A DNA stretch of 64,000 nucleotides from Hippopus hippopus (lineage: Eukaryota; Mollusca; Bivalvia; Cardiida; Cardiidae), in assembly GCA_946811185.2 (NCBI GenBank), contig OX328106.1:26968426-27032425 (forward strand), in the 5' to 3' direction. The notes under the pieces were generated by a model. That model ran no database searches and had not been told where the DNA came from. It saw nothing but the letters and a program-made list of their open reading frames with translations. The position numbers and the translations under genes were made by a program. Below, one piece after another: positions 12,401-24,400 of the stretch. How positions within the stretch are numbered: position 1 is the first letter of the stretch; each line of letters starts with the position of its first letter.

Positions 12401-15400
12401 AAGGGAAAAGTGCTGGTTTCCAGCACTTTCTCCTTTTCCAACAATGTTTTCAAAAGCCTTCTTCCTAATGGTCATTGAAATTTGTGGTCGTGTGCTAAAG
12501 GTTTAATCACATAGATCTGAGGAAAGGCACAGTTACACAACAAAACAGGTAATGGTAAATGACCATAATGCATACTCTAGCTTTCCACGATGTTAGGTCT
12601 GTCTCATTTGTTATTTCTCTAGCAGAATCTGATTCTCGTGTCTGAAATAAAAATAAAAGTTACAGATAAAGAACTATAAACACATAGAATTTTCATGATA
12701 TACCACTGCTGTCAAGATCGGACTGAACAGAGTGAGAAGTGTTATTGAATATCTTTCTTACCATACATTTTAAAGGAACTTCTAATACAGCTTCAGATTG
12801 TATTAACATATTTCCGCTTAAGTCGGACTTTTGATGATCCTGCAGAAGAAGGCTTTTGATAACATTGTTGGAAAAAGTGAAAATGCTGGTAACCAGTATT
12901 TTCTCCTGTGCCCACAATGTTTTCTATGCTAGGGAAGACAAATTCCATGTTTTGAGTAACATTTGTCATCTGCATATGCTTTTGATCTGGACAAGTCTAA
13001 AATTTCATTGTGTGGTAAAGAGTTTATAGAGGGTTTTCTACTATCAGGCTTTAAGTAATACAACAGTAAAACATTTTTATACGAGAAAAATCTGTTTTCT
13101 TTTTAAATTGACATAGAAGTCAGTTAAAAAAAAGAACTGATTATTTTTCCCAACAATGTTTTTTTAGTTATTTGTTGGAAACAGTGGTGCAGGGGAAAGC
13201 AATAGCCTCTCACACTAAAGGTCTCTGGTTCGAATCCCTTCATAAGCAAGGTCAACCCTAGGAAGCACCCACACCATGGCACGAGTACTGGTAACAGTTT
13301 CTAGGAACCAATCATCAAGAGTGATTAATATAACCTTTAAGATCTTTTTTCACAAATGATGTGAAATAAATATATGAACCATTCTCTGTGAAAAGGGGGC
13401 TTAATGCATCTGCAAAAAGCATCGACCCAGGCCAGCCTGCGCAGTCCGCGCAGGCTGACCTGGGCCGAAACTTTTTGCTATTGGTCAATTTTCTGTATGT
13501 CCGAGGACCATTCTAACTTAGGATTAAGTCATTAGTTAGAGAAAATGGATACAATGGCTCCAAAATCATGTGATAACCTGCATGATATGATGCTTCACAG
13601 AGATGCATTAAGCCCCCTTTTGCTAGAGCATGGCTCAAATATATTTAACTCTTCACCACACAACAAAAATGTAGACTTCTCCTAATTCAAAGCCCTTACA
13701 ATTTACACGTGGCTCAAATGATGGAATTCATCTTTGATATGATAGAAAACATCGTGTGAAAAGGAGAAAATGCTCGTTACCAGCATTTTCTCCTTTAACC
13801 ACAATGTTTTCAAAAGTCTTCTTACCAAGAGTCTTTAAAACTTAGGATGGTGTGGCAAACAGTTCAACTTAAGTTATCTACCCTAAAGTTGTAAAATATT
13901 TGCATGGTAATATCTTCTTACAATTTTCATATGTTCAAAATAAGATCATTATAATTTTCTTATACAAACAACGCATACTGGCTCATGTATTTTTTGGAAA
14001 TTATGAAATACATGGTGGAAAAAGACGCAATTGCTTATAAAAAGCATTTCTCTTTTTTCAATAATGTTTCCTAACTCTCTTCTTCTTGATCACAAAAAGC
14101 GTGTGTCTATATTGTAATGATTTAATGCAATATACATGTATGTGGGTCTCACCGAAAGTTGTCTCTCAATATTTGTGATTCGTTCCTTCAAGGTCATACC
14201 AAAGTTAGCCAGTGAAACAGATGCAGTGCCCCTCCCACTGTCTGCTAGGCTATCTGTCACGCTAGGCGCACGCTGATGTTGGTGAGTCATGTGACCTTGT
14301 CTCAACTGAAAAAAATACTATTATAGTTAAAACTTCTGAACTTTTGAAACTACTCTTTTACCAAGTGACAATGTATTGAATAGGTTTTATCAGTATCAAG
14401 CCAGGGATCTGAAGTATCTTGCCCAAGGACATCCACGGGAAAACCCCGTGTACATCTTGTCAAGAGCATACCTGTGACCCACTGATTACAAATCTTAACC
14501 CTAACCTGACCCACTCCCCTCCATATATGATAGCCCTAGCAATGCCAAATAAATGAAATTGGCATCTTTGGTCTAATTGACACCTTTTACCAAACAACCC
14601 AGTGTTTTAAAGACCCTATAGGAAAGACTGCTGTTGAAAACATTGTATGGAAAGGCAAAAATGCTAGTAACCGGTATTTCTCCATTTTCCACAATGTTTT
14701 GAACTCTATAGTAGATAAATACCACCATTTTACCTAGCGGTATATTCAATTTGTCATCTGCAGATGCTTTCAATACATAAAAGTCTAAAATTTTGTCTGC
14801 TGGTGGAGTGGCAAGGGAGCTATATGGCATGCAACACGCGAAAAGGGGCATTCAGACACTTGCGTAAAGTGTTGTCTCAGATCAGCCTGCGCAGTCTGCG
14901 CAGGCTAATCCGAAACGACACTTTCGGTTTTTACTTAATTTTCTGTTTTGCGCAAGTCTACTGTAGCACAAAATCTAATTTAGTCGTTAAGTGCTATCTC
15001 GGATCCGAGACAACACTTCACGCAAATGTCCGAATGCCCCTTTTCGCGTGTTGCAGGCCATATATGAGCCATGCTCTGTAAAAAGGGGTTTAATGCATCT
15101 GCAAAAAATACTGACCCAGGTCAGCCTGCGCAGTCTGAACAGACTGAGATGTGTCAAACCTTTTTGCTACTGATCAACCTTCTACATGTCAAAGGAACAA
15201 TCTACCTCATCATCAAGTCAGTTGTCAGACAAAATGGATTTTATGGATCCTTAATCATGTCATGATTTGCTTTGTAAAATGCACTTTTGCCAGAGCTTGG
15301 CTCATATATCTCATTGCAATTTCAAAGGCTTTTTTGGTTGAAATGTTTAAGCTTTCACAACACTAACCTTACTTTAAACAAACCTGAAGAACAAGGCTTT

Positions 15401-18400
15401 TGAAAACATAGTGAGATAAGAGAAAATACTGATAAACAGCAGTTTAGAGAAAATACTGATAAACAGCAGTTTACTACCCAGTCAGAGAAAAAATTCAGAC
15501 AAATTAGCACCATTTATGCTGCCTTCATCATAAATAGAGGTTATTACACGGCTGATGAGGGCAGGAGAGTGATATCGGCCCGCCACCTTGATATCTGCCC
15601 CGAGGGCTTTAGCCCGAGAGCAGATTTGGAGGTCCCGGGCCGATATCACTCTCCTGCCCTCATCAGCCGTGTAATAACCTGTTTATTACATTCATGGATC
15701 ATTTGCTCGAGTTTTTCCTTTTTCTAACATGTTTAAAGACTTAAAACGGAGAAATTCTTGTCTTCATTCGATACAGCTATTTTCCGCGGGTAAACGTCAT
15801 GTTAATGACGTAATCATGCATCATTCATCATCACTATCGCAGCTGCATACAGTACAAGATGTTTTGAATAAACAGTTCTTCATCTTTATTCACAGTTTAA
15901 AAGATGACAATATTTGTGTTTTTCCGAGCCAGATTTAGTACGATTCGGATTATAAATTAGAAACAGGATAAATAGAATAGATGGTTGATGCCTTGAATTT
16001 GCAAAGTTTCTCGGGCTCGGTTCCCTAGGCTCAACGGATAAAATTCATAGATCTACTAGCCTATAGACACTACACCTTGCCCGATAAACTTACCTAATCC
16101 AACACAACAACAGTCTATTCTCTATTTATCATGTCTTTGCTAGTTTTAAAGTTCAATCAATGTCTGTAGATCTGAAGATTTGTCTGATAGCGGTTGATGG
16201 ACTGATTCAGCCATTTTCTTTACAAATGGGATGTTCTGAGAACGTTAGTTTGTGAGCGAGTGTTCTGTTGCTATAGATTTAGAACAAATATCTTGTCAAC
16301 GGGCAGGATATCAGATATCAGCCCGTTGCCCCGCCATATATGCCCTCGCGTGACACTGATATTACACCATTTTCAGTAGAAAATGTTACTATTATTAGTA
16401 ACAATGTAATAATGCCAGTTATATCACGATGATGTGGGGCATATTTCATTCCAAGCAACAGTAATACCGAAATCAAATAGGGGACATAACTCAGTCAAAT
16501 ATTTTGAGGGTTACCTTTCCCACAAGTACTGTTTCCCTTCTTAACTCTTTAACACATGATAAAACTGTAGACTTGTTGAAATTGAAAGCATTTGCAGACG
16601 TCAATTTAAATGTGGCTCAAATGATAGAATTTGTCTTGGATAGCGTAGAAAACATTGTGGGAAAAGGAGAAAATGCTGGTCACCAGCATTTTCTCCTTTT
16701 CCAACAATGTTTTCAAAAGCCTTCTTCTTCAGGGTCATTAAAACTCAGTACTTACGGTAAAGGGTAATGGTTAACAAACAGCCCAAGTTTGATATAAATA
16801 TCATCAGTAATGACAAAGTTTTTGCCCCATGGCAAAAGAACTATGACAATACCTTGGTATTTTCTTCAATAAAAGCTAAGCTGATATTCAACTTACCTCC
16901 CTGCTGGTTCCATCCAAACTTTTCATAAATGTATCTGCATTGAGAGACTCCACGAAACTGTAATCTATCCCCTGCCTACCAGTTGGAGGACCAAACTGTG
17001 GAGGGGGTGGGGGAACTTCGTTATAAAGCTGTGATTGTTGGTGGTGGTGTTTATGACTTGATTGAGCTTTATCTGCGAATCGTCCTGAATCTGTGTCATT
17101 CTGTGAATTTAATTGGCTCTCAGTTTCGGACTGTAGAGCCACATGAAGTTCTAAAACTTCATCTTTATTGGGGGACCTGTCTCTGGTATCATTGGCGGCA
17201 TACATGCTTGTTGCCTTGCCAACATTAATCCATTGCTCGTTTCCTCTGCTTTGTGCCTCCATGCGGGTTTCAATCTCCCTCCACTGGGCATCCTCAGTGA
17301 GGACATTAGGGGCCGTAAGACCCCTCAAAAGGTCATCCATAATATGATCCCTGGCCATCATCTGACCTGGAGGCTTTGTCTGGACATCGCCAGTGGTAGT
17401 CTGAAATAATAAACACTATTACATATATCACTAACTCTCTACTCAAACAATCTAGTATTTTCATGACTCTAAAGATTAAGGCTTTTGAAAACATTGTAGG
17501 AAAAGGGCAAAATGCTTGTAACCAGCATTTTTCCTTTTTCCACAATGTTTTATATACTTTAGAAAGTAAATCCATCTACTTTGTTGCCTGCAGGCAATAT
17601 AAAGATGGATAAGTCTAAGACCAGAGCTCCAGATAGAGGGAGTGATTTTGATTTCAAAATTGAAAATATTAATTATTCTCCACTAAACCCTATGTTATGG
17701 GTACTCATTAGAATCGTCTCATCGAGATGATTCTAATGAGTACCCACAACATTGGGTTTGGGAGAGAAATAATGGATTTAGAATACCATCACTCCCCCTT
17801 TATCTGGAGCTATGTAAGACTATTATTTCGTAAAGAGTAAACTTAAAGCTTTCATGCTCATGATGAAAATGATTTAGATAATATACACAAAATTCAACAT
17901 CCTTTGCAGCGCTTTTGGATTTAATTATCATCCGAGGCTAAATCATTGTTGTGTGCTTGTAGAGTAGAGTAAACTATTTGAGCCATGCTTTGTGAAATGG
18001 GGCCTAACACATCCGCAAAAAAAAATCTACTCAGGTCAGCCTGTGCAGTCCATACAGGTTGACCTGAGCGGAAACCTTTTGCTATTGGTCATTTTTCTGC
18101 AGCTCAAAACAACCAAGTTACCTAACTCATGATTCAGTTGGTTGGTCAGTTACACAAAATAGATTTTATCAATCCATGATAATGTGATGACTTGCTTGGT
18201 ATAATGGATCACATAGAGGATATTTGTTTTTTTGCAGTGAAAGATCGAAATTTATTTCATTGAGTGAACATCATCGGTAATATTTTCACGAGTGGCACAG
18301 CCACGAGTGAAAATATTACCAATGATGTTCACAAGATGAAATGAATTTCGATCTTTCTCCGAAAAAAACAAATATTCTATTTATTTCATGCTTTTAACCC

Positions 18401-21400
18401 TTTCTGGGGGGAACTTAATCAAAATCCAGTACAGTTCTTTTCGGTTATTCCCCGTGGCATACCCCCTCCGCATAGCAACGCATTACAATATTACGTCAAG
18501 CACGAGAAATGTAAGGTAAATTACATCATATTTCCATCTGGTTGTGAGGCACACGCATTTTACCTAAGTAACTAGTGCACGGGAACAACTGTTTCTGCCT
18601 TCAATTGAAGAGTTAGGATATAAAAATCGGTAGTTTCACTGTCGTAATCATGAAATATCGAAAAATACTTCACCGATATTTCTCGATAACCTACCGGAAA
18701 GCATGAAATAAAGAGATGCATTAAACCTCATTTTGCCAGAGCTCCTGCATCTCATTTATGCTCATCTATCTATACTAATGCTGATGCACCAAGAACAACA
18801 AAATATGATACATTGTTGGCATGATTTTCATCTTCAAATTCATTTTCAAATAAATAGTTTTTGAAGTATGTACCTTTAATATCATTTCTTCAACTGGTTC
18901 CTCAGCGGGATCGACAGTCGTTGTGTCTGTTCTTGGAGAGAGACGACTACCAGCCACAGTAAAACCGGACTGTGGTCTTGTGACTAAAAATAGAATATTC
19001 ATCTTATAATGTCACCAATATGCTTCAACCCTTTACTAAATGATTCTTTAAAAAAGGTTGCTGGATTCCTTTTTCCACACTCTTTTCTATCCTATGGGTT
19101 ACCAGTATTTTCTTCTATTCCATCAATGTTTCAAAAGCCTTCTTCTTCAGAGTAGTTAAAACATGGGATTGTGTGGTAAGGGTTAACCCTTTATCAAACA
19201 ATCCCTGGTTTTAATGACCCCAAGGAAGACGCCTTCTGAAAACACTGTGGGAAAAGGAGAAAATGCTGGTAACCAGCATTTTCTCCTTCTCCCACAATGT
19301 TTTCTACTCTTCCAAAGTCAAGTTTCAATTTTGGAGTCACGTTTATTTTGTTGTCTGCAAATGCTTTCAATTTGGACAAGTCTAAAATTTTGTCGTCTGG
19401 TAAAGAGTTAATGCACTTTTCATACAGCAGCTGCATATATCCATGCTTTCCTTGAGTTCCTTTTACCTGCACTTTGCTCAATAGTCTTCTCAAGCCATTG
19501 ATGCTTGTCAGCATAACCATTGTCGAAAGAATGATGAGAGGTGAGAGAGAAATGAATGTTGTCAGAATGACTATAATAGTTAACAATTAGCTTGAGTTTG
19601 AAGTAGATAGCTGCAGTATTGACAGACATATCAGAATATCAAAGTTTTCAAATGATGATGACAATGCTAAGACAATACGTTGGCATTTGCTAACATACAG
19701 CTCGCAAAATATCATCTGTGGGTTTTAAAATGTAACAAGAGCACCACATGTGACTGCAAACAGTTGGCTGCAGTTGCTTTTTGTGAAAATTTTAAGTCAA
19801 ATAAGGGGACTAATTGAGTTAAAAATATTTTGATGATTACCTGCTCCTGTTGTATGGGTTCCCTTTTTGATAATTGACAACTTGTCCAAGTTTAAAGTAA
19901 ATATCTTCTGTAGTGATAGAGATATCATAAAAAGTCGAAGTTTTTGAACATGTGAAAGATTTTGCATGATGCAGACGAGGACAATGCACACAGCCCAGGG
20001 CTATGAAATTAACCTTGACGTTTTCTTAAAAAACAGCCAAGCTAATAAAAAACCTTAAGCATCGCCAGTAGTATGCAAAGATCACCAAACCTATGATTTT
20101 TTCCCCTAGAATAAAACAATATTTTCTCACCTTTGGTTCCCTGTTCAAGCTCTACGGAACCATTCTGATACTGCACTAGTCTACCCTGCAGTTCAGCATT
20201 ATTGGCTTGGAGCATTATAATACGACGCTGACAATCTTCTAAAGTTCTGGGTAATTTATTGTTCCCTCGTAAACTTGATTCTAAGTCAGATGGAGCCTGT
20301 AATGTAATCAAATTAAATAAGGCACTGCTTCACAACTACATGTACTGTAAAGAAGGGAAATTGAGAAGACAGAATCAGGAAGTGGCTGCAGTTTAACCCT
20401 TTACCACAAAATCCATAGAAGTTTTAACGATCCCAAGGATAAGAAAGCCAGCACTTTCTACTTTTCCCATAGTGTTCTGTTCCCATTCAAACACATATTT
20501 TCATAATCTGAGCAAAATTTAATTTACCCATTCAGAGACAGATTACATAATTTGTGCAACATTTAATGTGGTCGCAAATCCTTTCAATTTGGCCCAGTCT
20601 GAAATTTTGCTGTTTGGTAAAATGTTTACTTTTTTTTCTGCCATGTAAGTAAATTTGACTTCAGTCAAGCTTTGGAATGTAAATTTTCTCCACAATTTCA
20701 GATGAGTTAGGTAATATTTTAGCTTAGGTAGCTGACAGATGCTAGATGAGGCTGCATATGATGTGCCGTCTGATCTCCGATCTACACTGTCTATTCTCCT
20801 TAGACCTGGACAAAAGTAATGTTGCCATTTTACTTTGATAAGGTAGAAAACATTGTAGGAAAAGGAGAAAATGCTGGTTACCAGCATTTTCTCCTTTTCC
20901 CACAATGTTTTGAAAAGTCTTCCTTCCCCAGGGTCGTTAAAAGTTGGCACTGTACAGTAAAGGGTTAAAAGTGTCCACTGGGTCTAATCAGTGCTCTTTG
21001 AATTAATATTAAAGTTGACCCTTTACTAAACAATCAAATGTTTTAACAACCACAAGGAGGAAAGCTTTTCAAAACCTTGTGAGAAAGGAGAAAATGCTAG
21101 AAGCCAGCACTTTCCCTTTTGATTACAATGCTTTCAAGATAAATACATGTACTACCATGCGAGCCTAGTTTAATTTGTTATCTGCAAATGCTTTCAGTTT
21201 CAACAAGTCTAAGAATTTTTGTTCGGTAATGAGTTTTAACTGAACTTTAAGTTCATGACACCATTGTACTTGAATCATTTTAGATTCTGGGTTGAATAAG
21301 TATTTATGATATCATTTTCAAATTACAGTAAAACATGTCTTAGTGCCACCTCTATTACTTTAAGCGAACAACCTGTATTTACTCTTTACCAAACAGTTCT

Positions 21401-24400
21401 AGACTGGTTCAAATTGAAAGAATTTGCTAATCAAAGGTGGATCAAATAATGAAATTTGTCCTGAAAAGGGAAGAAAACATCATGGGAAAAAGAGAAAATA
21501 CTGGTTACGAGCATTTTCTCCTTTTCCCTGATGTTTTCAAAAGCTTTCTTTCCAAGGGAAGTTAAAACTGGGTTTTTTGGTAAAATGCTAAGCTAGCAAA
21601 TAAATATTTCCTTCCAAACGTAGGCAAATATGTTAAAATATACCAGTACTATGCAAGCATCTGTGTAATTCCTTAACTTTTTACTGGAGGCAATCCATGG
21701 TGAATGCATTTGCAGACAACAAATTGAACTCGGTTAAAACTATGGGATATGTCTGTGAAAAGGAACAAAATATTGTGTAAAATAATGAGAAAATACTTTA
21801 CCAGAGTTTTTTCCTTTTCCATAATATTTTCAAAAAAGCCTTCACTATCAAGGACATAAACACTCAGGACTGTAAAGGGTTGACACAGGCTGGACTATTT
21901 AACACTTTACCAAACGACAAAATTTTAGACTGGTCCGAATTGAAAGCATTTCCAGACAACAATTTCAGTGTGGCTCAATAATGCAATCTATTTTTGATAT
22001 GATAGAAAACGTTGTGGGGAAAGGAGAAAATGCTGGTTACCAGCATTTTCTCCTTTTCTCACAATGTTTTCAAAAGGTCTCTTTCTCAGGGTCGTTAAAA
22101 GTCGGGATTGTGTGGTAAAGGGTTATAGGATATACTTTACCTGTATTCCTGAATTTTCCAATTCCTGAACCCTGTATTTCAATGTGTTTTCACTCCTCTG
22201 TAACTTAGCAACTTTGTCCTTTAGATGGGATTCATTTTCACTGAAATCTCTAACCTTAGTTTCCAGCTCTACTTCCTTAAGTAGTAAACTTTTCACTTTT
22301 TCTTGCAACATTCTTTCATTTTTCTCCAGTGAATCATTATCTTGTCTAAGTCTTATTTCTGAATCTCTGAGTACACTCAACTCTTCTTCCAGTTTGTCAC
22401 ACTGACGTTTAAGGGAAGAAGCATGTTTAGTCACTGGTGAATTTTCAGCCATAGCATGATGGAGTCTTTGTTGAAGCTCAAAGTTTGCTTGTTCTAATTC
22501 AACAACACGAGCTTGTGCATTAGCACCAAATGTTTCCAGTTCTATCACAGTGTTTTGTAGACTCTGAACTATGTTTTCCTGGTTCTTGGCTCTCTGGGCC
22601 AGATCAAGCTCAGCATTTTCAAGCTCTTTCAGTCTGGTCTGCAAGTATTCTGACCTCTCACAGAATGCATTCTTCTCACTTTCTAGATTCTGAACCTTTT
22701 CCTTCAGTGTTTCTTCTTTAGCTGACATTTCTTTCATGGAAGTCTCAAGAGTTTCAGACTTTGTGACAAGAATCTTTTCATCCAGCTTATATTGTTTTAC
22801 TAGATCCTTTAGTCTTTGTTCCAGTATTTCCAAATGTCTGATTCTATCATTTTTATTCTCAAGTTCATTTTCTAGCTCATCCAAGCGAGCATATAGAGAG
22901 TTTTCACTCTCCTCAAAGTGCTGGATTTGCTCTTGCAAGTTTCTCTGGGAGAGCTGCAGCTCCCTAAGTTGTACATTCTGTTCATGAATGATGTTTTTGT
23001 CCTTTCTTGCAATCTCATGTAGTTCTTCTCTATCTGCCTCAAGGTCATGTACCTGTAAATTCATCAGATAGTACAGTCAGTCAAAGTGTTAGTCAGTGGC
23101 AGAATAATGAATTTCAAAACCAAGTAAAAACTTAACAAACCATAAAGTGACTTGGCTACCTTCAACCTAGTTTTAAAATTCATTTACCTGACTAATGCTT
23201 GGATTGACAGAACATTGACAGATTGTCATCTTCACAATAATTTCCATACTTTTAAATGGTATGATTCAAATTCAAATGCATTTTTACATCCCCATTGTAA
23301 ACTTTTGGCAGCCACTTTGTCCTTTAACTCTTCACCAAACAACAAAAAATTTGGACATGTCCAAATTGAAAGCATTTGCAGACGACAAATTAAAGGTTGC
23401 ACAAAACAAATAACGAAGGAAGTCCTTGATAGTGTATTAAACATTGTGAGAAAAGGAGAAAATGCTGGTTTCCAGCATTTTGTCCTTTTCCAACAAAGTT
23501 TTCAAAAGCCTTCTTCCTCAGGGTCGTTAAAAGTCGTGACTGTGTGGTAAAGGGTTAATTATGTAAACCAGTCAGAGTAACTATCCATCCTCCTCACTCT
23601 AAACAGTAATAATCTTTCAAGTTATCTGCTTCCTTCCTAGATAAAAACAAATATGCAATCAACAGTAAAAGACAGTGGTACTTCATGACTGAACATATAA
23701 AAACCATGACAACCAGAGTTTTCACTGGAATCAAATTCTTTGAAAACATTCTAAGAAGGGCCTTGGCAGGATCTATGAAGTTGCATCAAAACTGGATGGG
23801 TAGTTTTAGATAAGATATTTGAAATAAAAGTTAACGTACACACGGACAGATACAAACACACACACACTGACAGACTGATGGATGGACGGACCCAAGGCCA
23901 TGACATAAGCTCGCTGACCTCTGTCCAGTGAAGCTGAAAATCATCAAAATCTAGAACCCGCAGAGGACTGAGTTCAATGGCTGCTTCAAACCCACAGAGG
24001 GCAGAATCCTGTCACACTATAATCAGTCTTTGGAAAGAGTTTAGCTAAGCTTGGATGACTAGGACTGCACATTACTGACTGAGCTACTGAGCCCTGTTTC
24101 AAGATAAAACAACATTTTAGACTCAACTTGATAAATTAAAGTGACAATAAAGGCCAAATGTAAACAAAGCAGGTGTTTAAATGCATTTGAATTTGTATCA
24201 TACCATTTAAAAGTACAGAAATTATTGTGAAGATGACAATCTGTCATTGTACAGTCCATCCAAGTATTAGTCGCTGTTACAGAAATTAATTTCAAAACTA
24301 GGTTAAAACCTGCCAGGTAGCTGTGTCTTTTGTTTACTTTTTGCTTGATTTTAAAATTCTTTTTTCTGCCAGCGACTAACATATAGCCCGACCACACATT

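Noticed and set aside
13228..13238. Functional tRNA gene around the B box
   Set aside because: No paired acceptor or anticodon stem; fits a SINE remnant better.
23840..23890. Microsatellite (ACACAC and GGACGGAC tracts, also 8490-8525, 9860-9885 and 32430-32480)
   Set aside because: These short tracts are internal parts of the Helitron-like 3' regions rather than independent loci.
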